In this document: positions 1-6,043 of the stretch, in pieces
Position numbering within the stretch: position 1 is the first letter of the stretch
How the letters are laid out: each line of letters begins with the position of its first letter
From: Verrucomicrobiota bacterium
GTDB lineage: Bacteria; Verrucomicrobiota; Verrucomicrobiia; Opitutales; Oceanipulchritudinaceae
Length of the DNA: 9,277 bases
Assembly (NCBI GenBank): GCA_009908535.1
Contig: JAAAOD010000102.1
Span: forward strand, 1 to 9,277
Direction: 5' to 3'
The notes under the pieces: generated by a model
Databases searched by the model: none
Seen by the model: the letters and a program-made list of their open reading frames with translations, nothing else
Told to the model about the DNA's origin: nothing
Position numbers and translations under genes: made by a program

Positions 1-1109
1 GGTACATCCTCGACGGAAGGTGCGTTCCCGCGGGCAAAGGGTTCGATCTCGCGGGTCTGCGCTGCAAATTCTTGCCGAAGCTGATCGTATTCACGGCTGC
101 CGAGGTCGATCTGCTCTTTCCACAGGCGAATGGTGAATTGCTCCGCTTTGCGGGCCGCAATGCGGGAGGCTTCCTCCATGACCCAATCCTTCCGGACCTC
201 CGCTTCAACCATTCCGAAGGTGACCGGTTCCTCTTCCGGCTCTTCCCCGCCCTGTCCTTCCGCATCCTCCGCCGCTTCTTCGTCGTCCTTCCCGAATTCG
301 GCCTCGTAGGTTTCGCGGTCGCTGGCGAAAAGGGCGCGCAGTTCCGGCTCCGAAGGTTCGGCCACCTCGTCCGTGTAGGCTTCCGCCTTGAAGAGGAGCG
401 CCGTTACCGGCAGCTTTTCGGGGATTTCGTAGCGGGAAGGATTCTCCTCGTAGAAGGTCCGCAGCTCCGCCTCGGGAATCTCCATTTGCGGGGAAAAAGA
501 AGCGTAGTCCAGATGCGCGAGGACGAGGTCGTATTCGGTTTTCTGGGCGATATAATCCTGCTTGATGGCGAAAGGCAGGGTGTAATCGGGCCCGGAAAGG
601 GCCTCCCGGACCTCGCGAATGCGGTAATCTTCCCGCAGGACCCGTCCCATGGTGCGGCGGTCGAAGCGGGCATTGTTTTGCAGGGCCTCAACGATGCGGT
701 TGTAGGATTCCGCCGAGAATTCTCCGGTCTGCCGGTCCTGGAAGATGGAAATGCTTTCCACGTATTCCTGCAGTTCCTTTTCCTCCGGGGCGGGGATCCC
801 GAGCTGGTTGGCAAGACCGAGGGCGGTCAGGCGCAAATAGGCGTAGTCCATCAGCTGCTGGCGGTTGAGACGCAACTCCGGATGCAGGATGGCACTCACT
901 TCGGCGGCGTAGGCAAGGGCGCGCTGGTCGGCCTGCGAAGAGAGGTCATATCCGTAGTATTCGAGGGCTTCCCGTTGCCGGGCGGAACTGCCCCCAAAAA
1001 AACTCTGAGGACCGATCGTCAGGACAAAGGTCACGATGATGACGACCAGAAGGGAGCCGAAAAGCCACTTGTTGTGCTTGAGGAAAAAGTTTTGCAGCGC
1101 GGTTATCAT
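1..1109 (-). CDS. PpiD/SurA-like membrane-anchored periplasmic chaperone, C-terminus beyond window
   Basis: Partial gene: 369 residues are visible with no stop before the left edge. It begins MITALQNFFLKHNKWLFGSL, a short cytoplasmic tail followed by a single hydrophobic helix at about 15-33, giving an N-in, periplasm-out anchor as in PpiD. Residues of about 60-245 resemble the SurA/PpiD N-terminal chaperone region: LMDYAYLRLTALGLANQLGI, a 'GEFSAESYNRIVEAL' segment at 129-143, and 'IPEAELRTFYEENPSRYEIPEKL' at 211-233, the linker that usually precedes a parvulin domain. A very acidic low-complexity insert follows (about 273-295, rich in Asp/Glu). No parvulin (PPIC) domain is recognisable up to residue 369; it may lie further on or be absent. 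Such proteins assist folding of envelope proteins. The ATG at 1109 has a C-rich leader without a Shine-Dalgarno and its own promoter candidate. Confidence 0.75.
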   Translation of the reverse strand, partial: MITALQNFFLKHNKWLFGSLLVVIIVTFVLTIGPQSFFGGSSARQREALEYYGYDLSSQADQRALAYAAEVSAILHPELRLNRQQLMDYAYLRLTALGLANQLGIPAPEEKELQEYVESISIFQDRQTGEFSAESYNRIVEALQNNARFDRRTMGRVLREDYRIREVREALSGPDYTLPFAIKQDYIAQKTEYDLVLAHLDYASFSPQMEIPEAELRTFYEENPSRYEIPEKLPVTALLFKAEAYTDEVAEPSEPELRALFASDRETYEAEFGKDDEEAAEDAEGQGGEEPEEEPVTFGMVEAEVRKDWVMEEASRIAARKAEQFTIRLWKEQIDLGSREYDQLRQEFAAQTREIEPFARGNAPSVEDV

Positions 1110-1139
1110 GGGCGGGAAGGGGGGGAGATTAAGCGGCGG

Positions 1140-1167
1140 AGCGTAGGGGGGCGGCTCCGCCTGTCAA
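1140..1167 (-). promoter_or_regulatory. Candidate promoter of the PpiD-like gene
   Basis: A perfect -35 TTGACA (1167-1162) is followed after 16 nt by TACGCT (1145-1140), which keeps the T-A-x-x-x-T frame of a -10 box. Transcription would begin near 1133, giving a leader of about 24 nt. The wider box GCACTTGACA is identical to the one before the phosphatase operon. An inverted repeat GGCGGAG/CTCCGCC (1155-1161 and 1135-1141) starts right after the -35 and overlaps the -10, so a repressor site or a GC-rich hairpin ending the previous transcript is possible. Confidence 0.5.
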
Positions 1168-1183
1168 GTGCGGCGCGGTCCGC

Positions 1184-1993
1184 TCAGCCCCCCATGAAAA
1201 GTGGGGCGAGATTGCGGAAGAAAAACAGTCCGGCGGCTCCGACCGCCCCCACGACAGCGGCGGAAAGGAAGTAACGGAAACGCAACGTCAGGGTACAGGT
1301 CATGACACCACCGGCGAAAAGCAGCGACGCGAGGCTCATCCACAACCCCCGCGGGTCCCCGTTTGCGTATTGGGCCGCGTACAGAAACCCGAAAAAGCCC
1401 GCCCCGATCATGACCCGGAAGCGGATGAGCGGGAAGATCTCCGTGGCGTTGAGGAAGAGCAGAATGGCCAGCACGGCGTCGAGCAGCCCGAGAAAAAGGA
1501 CCGGTTGCCGGAAAAGGCCCAGCCACGCGCCTTCTTTCTCCTCAAGGATGGGCTGGAGGATACTCCAGCCGGGGTAGAGCACGGAAATCGCGCTGACGAG
1601 GAGAATGAGGGCCAGTACCGGCGTGACAAGGGCGGCGGTGCGTTCCCGCCACGCCGCGGCCACCCGTATATGCCTGGTTTCCTCGGTTTTTCCCTCGGCG
1701 GCCGCGAGAAGCTTTCCCACTTCGACAGAGGGATCTTCCTCGGTGGCAAGACCCTCCTCCTCGTCGTCGTCCACGGCCTTCTGGCGCAGCACGATGCGTT
1801 TTTTCTGCGGGTAAACACGGGCGTAGAGAGCTTGGTTCGCTTTGATCCGCACCCAGCTCTCCATTTTTTCATCGAAGTAGAAGTAATCCGGATGGATCTT
1901 TCCCGCCTCGGCCAGCGTGGAGAGCTGGTCGTGATTGTAGGGGCCCCGTGCCGTCTCCTCCTCGGGGGCACGAATGTAGAATTCCTCAGGCAT
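1184..1993 (-). CDS. GYF_2-domain multi-spanning membrane protein
   Basis: A 269-residue protein of unknown function. Residues 5-52 form a GYF_2 (DUF4339) domain: FYIRAP, then the hallmark GPYN at 17-20 followed by DQLSTLAEAGKI, and a closing W47 (SWVRI). Such domains are thought to bind proline-rich or partner peptides. A charged, acidic linker (about 62-115, with DDDEEE at 75-80) leads to a membrane part with about five hydrophobic segments, near 120-141, 164-184, 193-209, 217-236 and 240-259. The GYF domain is therefore probably cytoplasmic. The ATG at 1993 is chosen because the GYF fold begins directly after it; a TTG at 2038 would add 15 residues that cross the intergenic hairpin. It follows trmH by 48 nt and is probably at the end of that operon. 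No neighbour explains its job. Confidence 0.8.
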   Translation of the reverse strand: MPEEFYIRAPEEETARGPYNHDQLSTLAEAGKIHPDYFYFDEKMESWVRIKANQALYARVYPQKKRIVLRQKAVDDDEEEGLATEEDPSVEVGKLLAAAEGKTEETRHIRVAAAWRERTAALVTPVLALILLVSAISVLYPGWSILQPILEEKEGAWLGLFRQPVLFLGLLDAVLAILLFLNATEIFPLIRFRVMIGAGFFGFLYAAQYANGDPRGLWMSLASLLFAGGVMTCTLTLRFRYFLSAAVVGAVGAAGLFFFRNLAPLFMGG

Positions 1994-2011
1994 GCCGGTG
2001 AGCAGAATGAG

Positions 2012-2034
2012 GGATTGCACTGGCGGAGCAATCC
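2012..2034 (-). promoter_or_regulatory. Perfect 7-bp hairpin between trmH and the GYF_2 gene
   Basis: Arms GGATTGC (2034-2028, minus strand) and GCAATCC (2018-2012) with a 9-nt loop lie inside the 48-nt spacer, ending 18 nt before the ATG of the next gene. Only a mixed CTCATTCTG follows, with no T-run, so it is not a clear intrinsic terminator. It could slow readthrough, protect the upstream mRNA end, or influence the next start. Confidence 0.4.
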
Positions 2035-2041
2035 ACAAATT

Positions 2042-2767
2042 TCACGCTGGCGGGGCCTGATCCGGGAAGGTTTCGCGGAGGAAGGCGCGCGCAAGCAATT
2101 CTCCGTTGCGGACACAGCGCAGGAGCCAGCCCAGCTGCACGGAGCGTTGACGGTCCGCGCCGAGGCGGAAGTCAATGCCCTCAGCATCGAGGCGCCGCCG
2201 GATCTCCTGCAGGGCAAGGGCGACACTGACGGAGAGGTTGTAGCTCTGGGTGAAGCCGTACATCGGGATCCGCGTGTGCAGGTCGGCGGAGGCGAGGAGG
2301 CCCTCCCCGAGACCGTCCTCCTCCGTTCCGAAACAGAGGGCGAGAGGGCGGTCCAGAGGCACCGCCGACAAGGGGACCGCGTCCCCGCTCAGGGAGGTGG
2401 CGACCAGGCGGTACCCCGCCTCCCGCAACTCTTTCAGGCAGGCAGCGGAATTGTCGGTGTCGGGATCGCGGTGGCGATGTAGATCGATCCAGCGGGAGGA
2501 TCCCATCGCGACTTCGCGATTCAGGGTGTATGCGTAGCGATTTTCAATGACATGGATATGCTGGATACCGAAGCATTCGCAGGAACGCACGGAGGCGCTC
2601 GCGTTGTGCGGCTGGAAGATGTCTTCGAGCACGACCCGTACCCACTCCGTCCGCTCCTGAAGAACGCCGCGCATACGGGCCGCCTTCTCCTCCGTAACGA
2701 ACTGGAGAAGATGCTCGAGAAGGGCCCGTTCCCTTTCGGGGGAAAGATGCAGGAATTCCTCGTTCAA
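2042..2767 (-). CDS. trmH: tRNA (guanosine-2'-O)-methyltransferase, TrmH/SpoU family
   Basis: A SPOUT-class enzyme using S-adenosylmethionine; TrmH methylates the ribose of G18 in the tRNA D-loop. The product has 241 residues. Motif 1 is LEDIFQPHNASASVRSCECFG at about 47-67 with N55 and the catalytic R61; motif 2 is LCFGTEEDGL with E149; motif 3 is IPMYGFTQSYNLSVSVALAL with S175 and N177. These correspond to N35, R41, E124, S150 and N152 of E. coli TrmH, so the active site is complete. The start is TTG, overlapping the glyA TGA (TTGA). It is chosen because the N-terminal LLEHLLQFVTEEK segment resembles TrmH relatives and no ATG precedes it. There is no Shine-Dalgarno, so translation probably depends on glyA. 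Assignment to Gm18 rather than another 2'-O site is by overall similarity. Confidence 0.9.
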   Translation of the reverse strand: MNEEFLHLSPERERALLEHLLQFVTEEKAARMRGVLQERTEWVRVVLEDIFQPHNASASVRSCECFGIQHIHVIENRYAYTLNREVAMGSSRWIDLHRHRDPDTDNSAACLKELREAGYRLVATSLSGDAVPLSAVPLDRPLALCFGTEEDGLGEGLLASADLHTRIPMYGFTQSYNLSVSVALALQEIRRRLDAEGIDFRLGADRQRSVQLGWLLRCVRNGELLARAFLRETFPDQAPPA

Positions 2768-4032
2768 TAGGGAAGGGGATGGGCCGAACAGAGCTCTTCC
2801 GCGATGCGGGCGGCCTCCGCGATCCGTCCTTCATCGTCGATGCCGCCAAGGACGATATCGATGGCGTCGGCGATGCGGCGGAAGTCCTCCTCCTCCATAC
2901 CGCGGCTCGTGCAGGCGGGCGCTCCGAGGCGGAGACCGCTGGTCTGGAAGGGGCTGCGTGTTTCGCCGGGAACAGTGTTGCGGTTGGTCGTGATGTGGGC
3001 CTTGTCGAGGGCGACCTGAGCTTTCTTCCCGGTGATGTCCGGGTGGCTCTGGCGCAGGTCGATAAGGATGAGATGGTTGTCCGTACCGCCGCTGCAGAGC
3101 CGGTACCCCTTTTCGAGAAAGCGCTCGCCCATGGCGGCGATGTTGCGACGGACCTGCTGCTGGTACTCCTTGAACTCCGGCTTCATCGCCTCGCGGAAGC
3201 AGAGGGCCTTGGCGGCGATGACATGCATGAGCGGGCCGCCCTGGCCGCCGGGAAAGATGGCGGAATTCAGCTTTTTTCCGTGTTCTTCCCTGGCGAGGAT
3301 AAGGCCGCCGCGGGGGCCACGCAGTGTCTTGTGCGTCGTTGTCGTGACAAAATCGCAGTGAGGAACGGGGCTGGGATGCTCCCCGGCGGCGACGAGGCCC
3401 GCGATGTGGGCGATGTCGGCGAGGATGTAGGCCCCGACCTCGCGGGCGATGCCGGCCATGCGCTCAAAGTCGATGATGCGCGGGTAGGCCGAGGCCCCCA
3501 CCGTAATCATTTTCGGCTTCTCCTTGCGGGCCTGCGCCGCGAGAGCGTCGTAGTCGATCCTTCCCGATTCCGGATCGACGCCGTAGTTGGCGACGGAATA
3601 CAATTTTCCGGAAAAGTTGACGGGACTGCCGTGGGTGAGGTGGCCGCCGTCGGACAGGTTCATGGTGAGGATTTTGTCCCCGGGCTCGAGAAAGGCCGTG
3701 TAGACCCCGAAGTTTGCCTGGCTGCCGGCGTGCGGCTGCACGTTGGCATATTCGGCGCCGAAAAGCTCCTTCGCCCGTTCGATGGCGAGCGTTTCGGCTT
3801 GGTCGACCCAGTCGCAACCGCCGTAATAGCGTTTGCCGGGATAGCCCTCGGCGTATTTATTTGTCAGCACGCTGCCGGTCAGTTCCATGACGGCGGGCAG
3901 GGTGAAGTTTTCCGAGGCAATCAACTCGAGGTGCGATTGCTGGCGTTGCTTTTCCCCCTCGACGACCTCGTGAAGTTCGGGATCGAGGTCGGCCATGGGG
4001 GCGGGATTCAAGGGATGGATGAGTTCGGTCAT
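2764..4032 (-). CDS. glyA: Serine hydroxymethyltransferase
   Basis: A PLP enzyme that converts serine and tetrahydrofolate to glycine and methylene-tetrahydrofolate, a main source of one-carbon units. The product has 422 residues with the full GlyA fold. Visible motifs: ELIASENFTLPAV near the N-terminus, TNKYAEGYPGKRYYGGC at about 57-73, the GSQAN segment, SDGGHLTHG, ADIAHIAGLVAAG at about 205-217, the PLP-lysine motif TTTTHKTLRGPRGG with K235, and the folate-side TSGLRLGAPACTSRG near 364-378. The ATG at 4032 is preferred over the one at 4056 because it forms the same ATGA overlap with the rpiB stop seen at the previous junction, and the extra eight residues are not family-like. Its TGA overlaps the TTG start of trmH by 4 nt. 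Nothing is missing or truncated. Confidence 0.97.
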   Translation of the reverse strand: MTELIHPLNPAPMADLDPELHEVVEGEKQRQQSHLELIASENFTLPAVMELTGSVLTNKYAEGYPGKRYYGGCDWVDQAETLAIERAKELFGAEYANVQPHAGSQANFGVYTAFLEPGDKILTMNLSDGGHLTHGSPVNFSGKLYSVANYGVDPESGRIDYDALAAQARKEKPKMITVGASAYPRIIDFERMAGIAREVGAYILADIAHIAGLVAAGEHPSPVPHCDFVTTTTHKTLRGPRGGLILAREEHGKKLNSAIFPGGQGGPLMHVIAAKALCFREAMKPEFKEYQQQVRRNIAAMGERFLEKGYRLCSGGTDNHLILIDLRQSHPDITGKKAQVALDKAHITTNRNTVPGETRSPFQTSGLRLGAPACTSRGMEEEDFRRIADAIDIVLGGIDDEGRIAEAARIAEELCSAHPLPY

Positions 4033-4481
4033 ACGGTTGGATTCTGGTTTTCCCATGCGGTGAATTTGGCTACCCGACGGGCGTGGCGCCCCTCCTCAAA
4101 AGGGGCGGAGAGAAAGGTGTCGAGCAACTGGCCGGCTTCGTGCGCAGTGGTATGCAGCTGGCCCATGCAAAGCACGTTGGCGTTGTTGTGCCGCCGGCTG
4201 AGGCTGGCCTCGTCGTTGTAGTGAACGAGGGCGGCGCGGATGCCGGGTTGCTTGTTGGCGGCAATGCTCATGCCGAGACCCGTCGTGCAGCAGAGGATCC
4301 CCAGTTCGGCTTTTTCCTCGCGCAGATCCCGGCAGACAAGATCGACGAAATCCGGATAATCGACGGAGTCCGTGGAATAGGTCCCGTGGTCGATTACCTC
4401 GTGGCCGTTTTCCTTGAGATAGTTGAGGGTGGCCTCCCGCAGGTGGAAGGCTCCGTGGTCGGCGCCAAGGGTGATTTTCAT
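4029..4481 (-). CDS. rpiB: Ribose-5-phosphate isomerase B (RpiB/LacAB family)
   Basis: Interconverts ribulose 5-phosphate and ribose 5-phosphate in the pentose phosphate pathway. The product has 150 residues, close to E. coli RpiB (149). It starts MKITLGADHGAFHLR with the conserved D8-H9, then DYPDF at 41-45, the active-site segment GILCCTTGLGMSIAANK at 61-77 with C65 at the catalytic cysteine position, RRHNNANVL at 96-104 with H98, and a late GRHARRV. The start at 4481 is set by homology and by its ATGA overlap with the phosphatase stop; the long upstream extension is a shadow of the phosphatase gene. Two deviations from other family members I remember: the usual Cys-Gly-Thr-Gly is Cys-Thr-Thr-Gly, and the phosphate-binding Arg of the G-x-R motif appears to be Gln108. 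Its TGA overlaps the glyA ATG by 4 nt. Confidence 0.93.
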   Translation of the reverse strand: MKITLGADHGAFHLREATLNYLKENGHEVIDHGTYSTDSVDYPDFVDLVCRDLREEKAELGILCCTTGLGMSIAANKQPGIRAALVHYNDEASLSRRHNNANVLCMGQLHTTAHEAGQLLDTFLSAPFEEGRHARRVAKFTAWENQNPTV

Positions 4482-4963
4482 TTTAAAAAGTCTTTTTTGA
4501 GGTAGTTGAGGATGCCCGGGACCGCCTCCGCGAGGCTGTCGCGGGTTTCCAGGTAAATGCCGAGGGAGCCGCCGAAGGGATCGGGCACTTCCTTCGAAGC
4601 CCCCTCCGGAACCCATTGGCGGAAGAGGTGCAGGGGGCGGTCCCAGTCGGGGTAGAGGAGGCGCACCGCCTCGAGGTGGCGGCCTGTCATGACGAGAAGG
4701 AGGTCCGTGACCTCCATGAGCTGGCTGGAAAGGGGTCGGCTGCGATGGTCCGCGAGGTCCAGCCCCACTTTCTGCAAGGCGGTGACGGCATTGGCGGAGG
4801 CGGGGTCGCCGGAGAAGGCGGAGACGCCCGCGGAATAGACTTTCGTGGAGGAAAGCGGTTTCTCCTCGGCCTGCAGGGCGTGGCGCAACAGGCGTTCGGC
4901 CATCGGGCTTCGACAGACATTGCCGGAGCAGACGATGGTGATCACATGCTGCTGTTCTTCCAT
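4478..4963 (-). CDS. Low-molecular-weight protein-tyrosine phosphatase family protein
   Basis: A 161-residue cytoplasmic phosphatase of the LMW-PTP/arsenate-reductase fold. The P-loop C-x5-R reads CSGNVCRSPMAE with nucleophile C12, R18 and S19; the general-acid aspartate is in VPDPFGG (D128). Length and motif order are typical. The residue between Asn and Cys in the loop is Val (V16). In the Bacillus arginine phosphatase YwlE this position is Thr, while tyrosine phosphatases have Ile/Val-like residues, so phosphotyrosine is the more likely substrate. That comparison is from memory. It is first in a tight operon: its TGA overlaps the rpiB ATG by 4 nt. The gene order phosphatase-rpiB-glyA matches ywlE-ywlF-(ywlG)-glyA of Bacillus. 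The ATG has a C-rich leader and no Shine-Dalgarno. The true substrate cannot be read from sequence. Confidence 0.9.
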   Translation of the reverse strand: MEEQQHVITIVCSGNVCRSPMAERLLRHALQAEEKPLSSTKVYSAGVSAFSGDPASANAVTALQKVGLDLADHRSRPLSSQLMEVTDLLLVMTGRHLEAVRLLYPDWDRPLHLFRQWVPEGASKEVPDPFGGSLGIYLETRDSLAEAVPGILNYLKKDFLK

Positions 4964-4978
4964 GGGCGCGGGAAGTTG

Positions 4979-5007
4979 AACGAAGGCGGGGTGCGGAGGC
5001 TTGTCAA
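4979..5007 (-). promoter_or_regulatory. Candidate promoter for the phosphatase-rpiB-glyA-trmH operon
   Basis: A perfect -35 hexamer TTGACA (5007-5002) sits in the 62-nt gap after the AmaP-like gene. Seventeen nt downstream is a poor -10 candidate, TTCGTT (4984-4979). Predicted transcription would start only about 10 nt before the ATG at 4963, giving a very short leader. The same 10-bp box GCACTTGACA occurs upstream of the PpiD-like gene, which supports a shared promoter class, although the -10 is weak. Confidence 0.4.
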
Positions 5008-5025
5008 GTGCCTGCCCGGGGCGCT

Positions 5026-5568
5026 TCAGGAGGGCCGTCGCTCATTGTCGTCCGCAAACGGTTCCGGGGCGTCGTCTTCCGACTCCGGCAAACGCTCATG
5101 GTCTTCACGGAAGGGATCCTCCTCCCGGGGGAGGGAATGGGTGGGAATCGCGGCCATAGGATCCCCGACGATCCGCGTGACCTTGATGTGGACGGGGTCG
5201 ATGGGGGCCATTCCGAACTGCTCGGAAACGCTGGAGCGGATGCGCTGCTTGATCCGGTTCTCCACTTCGCGCAGCGGATGGCTGGCCCGGAGGTGAATGG
5301 CGACACGGACCCCGATGCCGTCGCGATGCCGGAAGTGGCGGCAGTGGACGCGCTCGACGCCTTCGACGCTGCTGACCGCGTTGCGCATGACGGTGCGCAG
5401 GGTCTTGGGGGCGACCTCAATGGCCCCATCCCGCGATTCGAAGGCGGGGATGCAGCGGCGCGCGCGGCGGACAGCGACTAGCAGAACCAACCCGGCCAGC
5501 AAGAGCAACGCCGCGACAGCCAGGTAGAGGTAGGGCGGCGAGCTCACGTGTTGCAGGACGGCAGGCAC
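5026..5568 (-). CDS. Membrane-anchored Asp23-family protein, AmaP-like
   Basis: A 180-residue protein with one N-terminal membrane helix (about 14-34, LYLAVAALLLLAGLVLLVAV), followed by a basic RRARR stretch that should stay in the cytoplasm. A DUF322/Asp23-like domain follows at about 46-135: DGAIEVAPKTLRTVMRNAV, then SSVEGV, the strand GIGVRVAIHL, and a final VHIKVTRIV. An acidic, low-complexity tail lies at 148-180. This is the architecture of AmaP, which in Staphylococcus tethers Asp23 to the membrane. The start is GTG at 5568, 18 nt after the stop of the soluble Asp23 gene, with no Shine-Dalgarno; a second GTG seven codons on (5547) is also possible and would keep the helix. Tight spacing to accB-accC-Asp23 argues for a common transcript. 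That it anchors its neighbour is inferred from the family. Confidence 0.75.
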   Translation of the reverse strand: MPAVLQHVSSPPYLYLAVAALLLLAGLVLLVAVRRARRCIPAFESRDGAIEVAPKTLRTVMRNAVSSVEGVERVHCRHFRHRDGIGVRVAIHLRASHPLREVENRIKQRIRSSVSEQFGMAPIDPVHIKVTRIVGDPMAAIPTHSLPREEDPFREDHERLPESEDDAPEPFADDNERRPS

Positions 5569-5586
5569 AATGGCGGGTGTGGAGGG

Positions 5587-6018
5587 CTATTCGGAAGGGA
5601 TGGACCCTTCGGAGGGGGCGTTACGGTGAACGCCATCGACGATGACATCGACCCGGGCCACTTCCTTGTTGGTCATGTTTTCCACCTGTTCGCGGATGGC
5701 CACCTGCACATTCTGGGCGACCTTGGCCAACTGAACACCGAAGGTGAGGACCAGTTTGACGCCGATGCGGTAGGCCCCCTCCCCGGTTTCCGAAATACTG
5801 ACGGCGGAGCCGCTTTCCCGGCGGGAGCCGAAAAGCCCGGCAAGGTCATCCTTGATGCCGCCGCTGGCGAGCCCGGCGACGCCGGTCACTTCCTTGGCGG
5901 CCATGGCGACGATGTTGGCGACGACTTCGTTGTTAATGCTGATGCTGCCAAAGCCGGAATCTTCAGCAAGCGTCTCGAGGTGGTCGGTGGATTCCTTGAA
6001 TTGCGGTTCTTCAGCCAT
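5587..6018 (-). CDS. Asp23/Gls24 family (DUF322) protein, YqhY-like
   Basis: A soluble 143-residue protein of the Asp23 (alkaline shock protein) family. The domain spans about residues 22-132: the GSISINNEVVANIVAMAAKE opening at 24-43, EVTGVAGLASGG at 43-54, a variable loop, then the strand pair YRIGVKLVLTFGVQ at 83-96, a helix, and the closing V-DVIVDGV strand. No membrane segment is present. The ATG at 6018 is chosen because the upstream in-frame extension overlaps accC and has no family-like sequence. It follows accC by 25 nt, the same position as yqhY in the Firmicute accB-accC-yqhY operon; YqhY has been connected to control of lipid synthesis in Bacillus. I infer a role in acetyl-CoA carboxylase or membrane homeostasis. 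The molecular activity of the family is not known. Confidence 0.85.
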   Translation of the reverse strand: MAEEPQFKESTDHLETLAEDSGFGSISINNEVVANIVAMAAKEVTGVAGLASGGIKDDLAGLFGSRRESGSAVSISETGEGAYRIGVKLVLTFGVQLAKVAQNVQVAIREQVENMTNKEVARVDVIVDGVHRNAPSEGSIPSE

Positions 6019-6043
6019 AACGGGGATTTGTTGGACCGGGGTT

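Noticed and set aside
2779..4221. A 480-codon open frame on the plus strand opposite glyA and rpiB
   Set aside because: It is the antisense of clear GlyA and RpiB sequence, shows no family motifs, and is explained by high GC lowering stop-codon frequency. The same applies to plus-strand frames at 72-1274, 1370-2482, 5852-7531 and 7651-9225.
4482..4616. N-terminal extension of rpiB by 45 residues
   Set aside because: It overlaps the phosphatase coding sequence, is Gly/Arg/Pro-rich shadow sequence, and the ATG at 4481 matches the family N-terminus and the ATGA overlap.
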